Below are positions 62,078-64,000 of a DNA stretch of 64,000 nucleotides, one piece after another; the first letter of the stretch is position 1, and every line of letters begins with the position of its first letter. This stretch comes from Longimicrobiales bacterium (lineage in GTDB: Bacteria > Gemmatimonadota > Gemmatimonadetes > Longimicrobiales > Gaopeijiaceae), in the NCBI GenBank assembly GCA_029245345.1, contig JAQWPM010000022.1, positions 124,001 to 188,000 of the forward strand, written 5' to 3'. The notes under the pieces were generated by a model. That model was given only the letters and a program-made list of their open reading frames with translations, ran no database searches and was not told the DNA's origin. Both the position numbers and the translations under genes were made by a program.

Positions 62078-62416
62078 CTAATAGGAGCGCAGAGACGGAT
62101 CTACCTCAGCCCTCCAGCCCAAGACGCCACCGGTCATGTTCAACACGCGTTCGTGACCATGTCGCATCAGAAGCGTTGCCGCCCATTCGCTCCGCTGCCC
62201 GCTGCGGCAATAGAGAACGACCTCCTGACTCGGATCGATCTCAGACATGCGCTGCATGAACTCGCCGGTCGGGATCCGAAGCTGGCCGTATTCGGGGAGG
62301 TCGGCGATCGCGAGTTCGAAGGATTCTCGCACGTCGACGAGAAGAAGAACGTCTCCATTGTCGAGCCTCGCCTTGAGGTCGGTCGGGGAGATCACGGGTA
62401 CGTCGATTTCGTTCAT
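62078..62416 (-). CDS. Single-domain rhodanese-like protein
   Basis: The 112-residue product is one rhodanese domain: LLLVDVRESFELAIADLPE, then the active-site loop YCRSGQRSEWAA with the catalytic Cys at about residue 71, and GVLGWRAEVDPSL at the end. It has no signal peptide. It carries a persulfide from thiosulfate or cysteine desulfurases. It sits 8 bases after kdtA and 22 bases before the DUF4015 gene, probably in one operon. Confidence 0.92.
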   Translation of the reverse strand: MNEIDVPVISPTDLKARLDNGDVLLLVDVRESFELAIADLPEYGQLRIPTGEFMQRMSEIDPSQEVVLYCRSGQRSEWAATLLMRHGHERVLNMTGGVLGWRAEVDPSLRSY

Positions 62417-62423
62417 CGATCGA

Positions 62424-63713
62424 TCACGAGGTCATGAGGTCCGCCAGCAGGTCAGCGGTGCGTTCCGCCGCCCCTCGATGGGCGTCAATATAGCCGAAGG
62501 CGCGCTTGCCGGCGTAGTCGCGGGCAGCCTTGTCTCGCAGCCACTCTAGCACCGTTTGTGCCAACTCCTCGGCATCGTTCGCCACCTTTGCAGCCTGAGC
62601 CTCTATAAGATCTTGAGCCGCGTGCGTATTAGTGTGAGCGGGCCCGAAGATCACTGGGATGCCTGCCGCGGCAGGTTCGAGAACCGAGTGAAGACCGTCC
62701 TCGTGATAGCCTCCTCCTACATAAGCCATGTCGCCGATCGTGTAGAGGTGAGCGAGAACTCCAACCCGATCAACGACCACCGCGTCGACCCCCTTAGCGC
62801 CATCCCGTTCGACCTCCATCAGCGTGCGCGCTTCGCCCAGTTCTAGCTGAAGCATCTCCACAAGATCCACGACGATGCCGGGCTCTGGTTCATGAGGTGC
62901 AACGATCACACGTAGCTCGGGCGCCTCATCGAGTACCCGTTTCAATGCGGGGATCAAGACCGACTCATCCGACGGCCACGTCGAACCGGCGACTAGAGTC
63001 GGCCTGGGCTCCTCACGAAAGCGCGCCAAGTAAGAGGCGCTCGAATCGCATTTCCGTGCCCGAAACGCAGCTGAGTCGACCCCAGGGTCTCCCGTCGTCC
63101 GCACGACCTTCGCACCCAAGGACCGGAACCGAGCAGCATCCTTCTCACCCACGGCAAACACCCAATCGAGCCGCGCCCAAGTCTTCCGGAGAAAAATGCG
63201 GGCAGGCAACCGGAGTCGTCCGGCGTTCTCCGGAAGGGTCCCAGCCACGAGACAGACTTTAGCGCCTCGCCGCCTCGCCTGTTCCACGAGGACAGGCCAA
63301 ACCTCAGTCTTAGTGAAGACGACCAGGTCGGGTTGCAGTGCATCGAGTACCGGCGCGATCACCGATTCGAGGTCCCACGGCAGGTAGGCGGTCACGTCCG
63401 CTGACATCTCCTTCTCGATGCTGAGTGCCGAAGGAGAGAAATAGGTGAAGACGAACTGTGCGGTGGGGCGTGCGGCCTTCAAAGCATCCATCACAGCACG
63501 AGCCTGGAGGCCCTCTCCAACGGACGGGGCATGCACCCAAACCGTAGGGCGGCCGAGGTCCCGTGTCGACCTACCCCACGCGATGAGTCTCTCGTGCGCG
63601 GCCTCACGACCGCGCATCCCGACGGCGAACTTCGACGACCCCGACCGAAATAAGGGCGTCCCTCTGCGAAGGACCGCCAAGGCCGCGGAATAGAGGAGGT
63701 GGGTGAGACTCAT
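62424..63713 (-). CDS. waaA: 3-deoxy-D-manno-octulosonic acid transferase
   Basis: A 429-residue KdtA/WaaA, GT30 family. It has an N-terminal membrane-associated helix (LLYSAALAVLRRGTPLF), then WVHAPSVGEGLQARAVMDAL with the conserved Glu, FTYFSPSA, YLPWDLESVI, FTKTEVWPVL, VAGSTWPSDESVL and YVGGGYHEDGLHSVLEPAAAGIPVIFGP (outline). It adds KDO to lipid IV-A, direct evidence for lipopolysaccharide. The start at 63713 is chosen because the 83 codons before it overlap the divergent operon and look non-coding. Confidence 0.94.
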   Translation of the reverse strand: MSLTHLLYSAALAVLRRGTPLFRSGSSKFAVGMRGREAAHERLIAWGRSTRDLGRPTVWVHAPSVGEGLQARAVMDALKAARPTAQFVFTYFSPSALSIEKEMSADVTAYLPWDLESVIAPVLDALQPDLVVFTKTEVWPVLVEQARRRGAKVCLVAGTLPENAGRLRLPARIFLRKTWARLDWVFAVGEKDAARFRSLGAKVVRTTGDPGVDSAAFRARKCDSSASYLARFREEPRPTLVAGSTWPSDESVLIPALKRVLDEAPELRVIVAPHEPEPGIVVDLVEMLQLELGEARTLMEVERDGAKGVDAVVVDRVGVLAHLYTIGDMAYVGGGYHEDGLHSVLEPAAAGIPVIFGPAHTNTHAAQDLIEAQAAKVANDAEELAQTVLEWLRDKAARDYAGKRAFGYIDAHRGAAERTADLLADLMTS

Positions 63714-63757
63714 AGAAGGAGGATAGATGGGCGCACGTGCAGCCGGTAGATTGCGGG

Positions 63758-63958
63758 ATGAACTTCCAAGTGACGGCCCGCTATGGCGGACGCTCCCAGC
63801 GCTATCACACATTCGTGGTAGACGCGCCCGATGCGAAGGCTGCCCTTCTCTCCGCTGCCGATGCGTTACCGCCTGAAATCGCTCCTGAGACGGATCTGAT
63901 CGAGATTCGTGTCGCGGTGGATCCCGACAAGCGGAGTTACATGGAGGAAGGCCAATGA
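63758..63958 (+). CDS. Small conserved-looking hypothetical protein
   Basis: A 66-residue protein from ATG 63758: MNFQVTARYGGRSQRYHTFV, then DAPDAKAALLSAADALPPEI and a terminal acidic tail. The pattern suggests a beta-alpha-beta mini-domain and no export signal. Its stop overlaps the next ATG by 4 bases, which supports translation. I recognise no family. It is divergent from kdtA. Confidence 0.6.
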   Translation: MNFQVTARYGGRSQRYHTFVVDAPDAKAALLSAADALPPEIAPETDLIEIRVAVDPDKRSYMEEGQ

Positions 63959-64000
63959 CCAAGCGCCGCGTCGTCCGAGCGTCCTTGGGCGTGGTGGCCG
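63955..64000 (+). CDS. Start of the next gene (truncated by the window edge)
   Basis: ATG 63955 overlaps the preceding stop (ATGA). The 15 visible residues, MTKRRVVRASLGVVA, look like the basic and early hydrophobic part of a signal peptide or membrane anchor. Nothing more can be said. Confidence 0.5.
   Translation, partial: MTKRRVVRASLGVVA

Noticed and set aside
1-64000. CRISPR arrays, rRNA or tRNA genes
   Set aside because: No regularly spaced repeats and no tRNA or rRNA signatures were seen on either strand.

Overview
The window reads as a high-GC, diderm chromosome. A KDO transferase gene, many lipobox and twin-arginine export signals, a VKOR-DsbA oxidative folding pair and secreted beta-propeller proteins all point to an outer membrane and a busy periplasm. 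With GyrA, UvrA, MetG, AccA and a RicT-like PSP1 protein, and with many exported Gfo/Idh, TIM-barrel isomerase, DUF1080 and amidohydrolase proteins, the content is consistent with an environmental (marine- or sponge-type) Gemmatimonadota. That assignment is inference from gene content, not a phylogenetic result. I found no rRNA, tRNA, CRISPR array, integrase or insertion sequence.

1-17.2 kb (all minus strand): an accessory region for sugar derivatives. A tightly packed run, probably one operon from about 12.7 kb down to 2.0 kb, encodes a GMC dehydrogenase, its Tat-signal-bearing small subunit, an MFS permease, a cytosolic Gfo/Idh oxidoreductase, a cytosolic TIM-barrel isomerase, a small membrane protein, an FGE-fold protein, an exported Gfo/Idh protein, ApbE and an exported Hyi-like isomerase. 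A second coupled trio (exported Gfo/Idh, DUF1080, exported isomerase) lies at 14.2-17.2 kb. Together these look like a periplasmic oxidise-then-cleave (3-keto-glycoside type) route with uptake and cytosolic finishing steps.

17.2-18.8 kb: a low-GC patch with small unrecognised genes, a short coiled-coil protein recalling the N-terminus of H-NS/HvrA proteins, a good promoter and a palindrome. It looks acquired.

18.8-27.0 kb: an exported amide and carboxylate scavenging region. It has a lipoprotein RidA coupled to a lipoprotein amidohydrolase, then two exported M20 hydrolases flanking a complete TctCBA tripartite tricarboxylate transporter.

27.0-38.1 kb: membrane proteins (GT-C glycosyltransferase, UMF1-type MFS, hemolysin III, a second MFS), an SDR, then a plus-strand run with a receiver domain fused to a degenerate PIG-L deacetylase domain, accA, PSP1/RicT, metG and an M23 peptidase ending at a clear terminator.

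38.1-46.1 kb: two coupled M16-like proteins that both lack the zinc motif, a coiled-coil lipoprotein with a strong terminator, then a coupled chain fadJ-type, mocA-like, xdhC, xdhC-N-domain and DUF402. The chain carries molybdenum-hydroxylase maturation genes but no hydroxylase.

46.1-64 kb: DsbA-VKOR with a striking hairpin at the VKOR start, gyrA coupled to a threonine dehydratase and a HAD hydrolase, a GT2 glycosyltransferase, a DEAD-box helicase, uvrA, an MsbA-like ABC exporter, a DUF4015 lipoprotein, a rhodanese, the KDO transferase and the start of a further operon.
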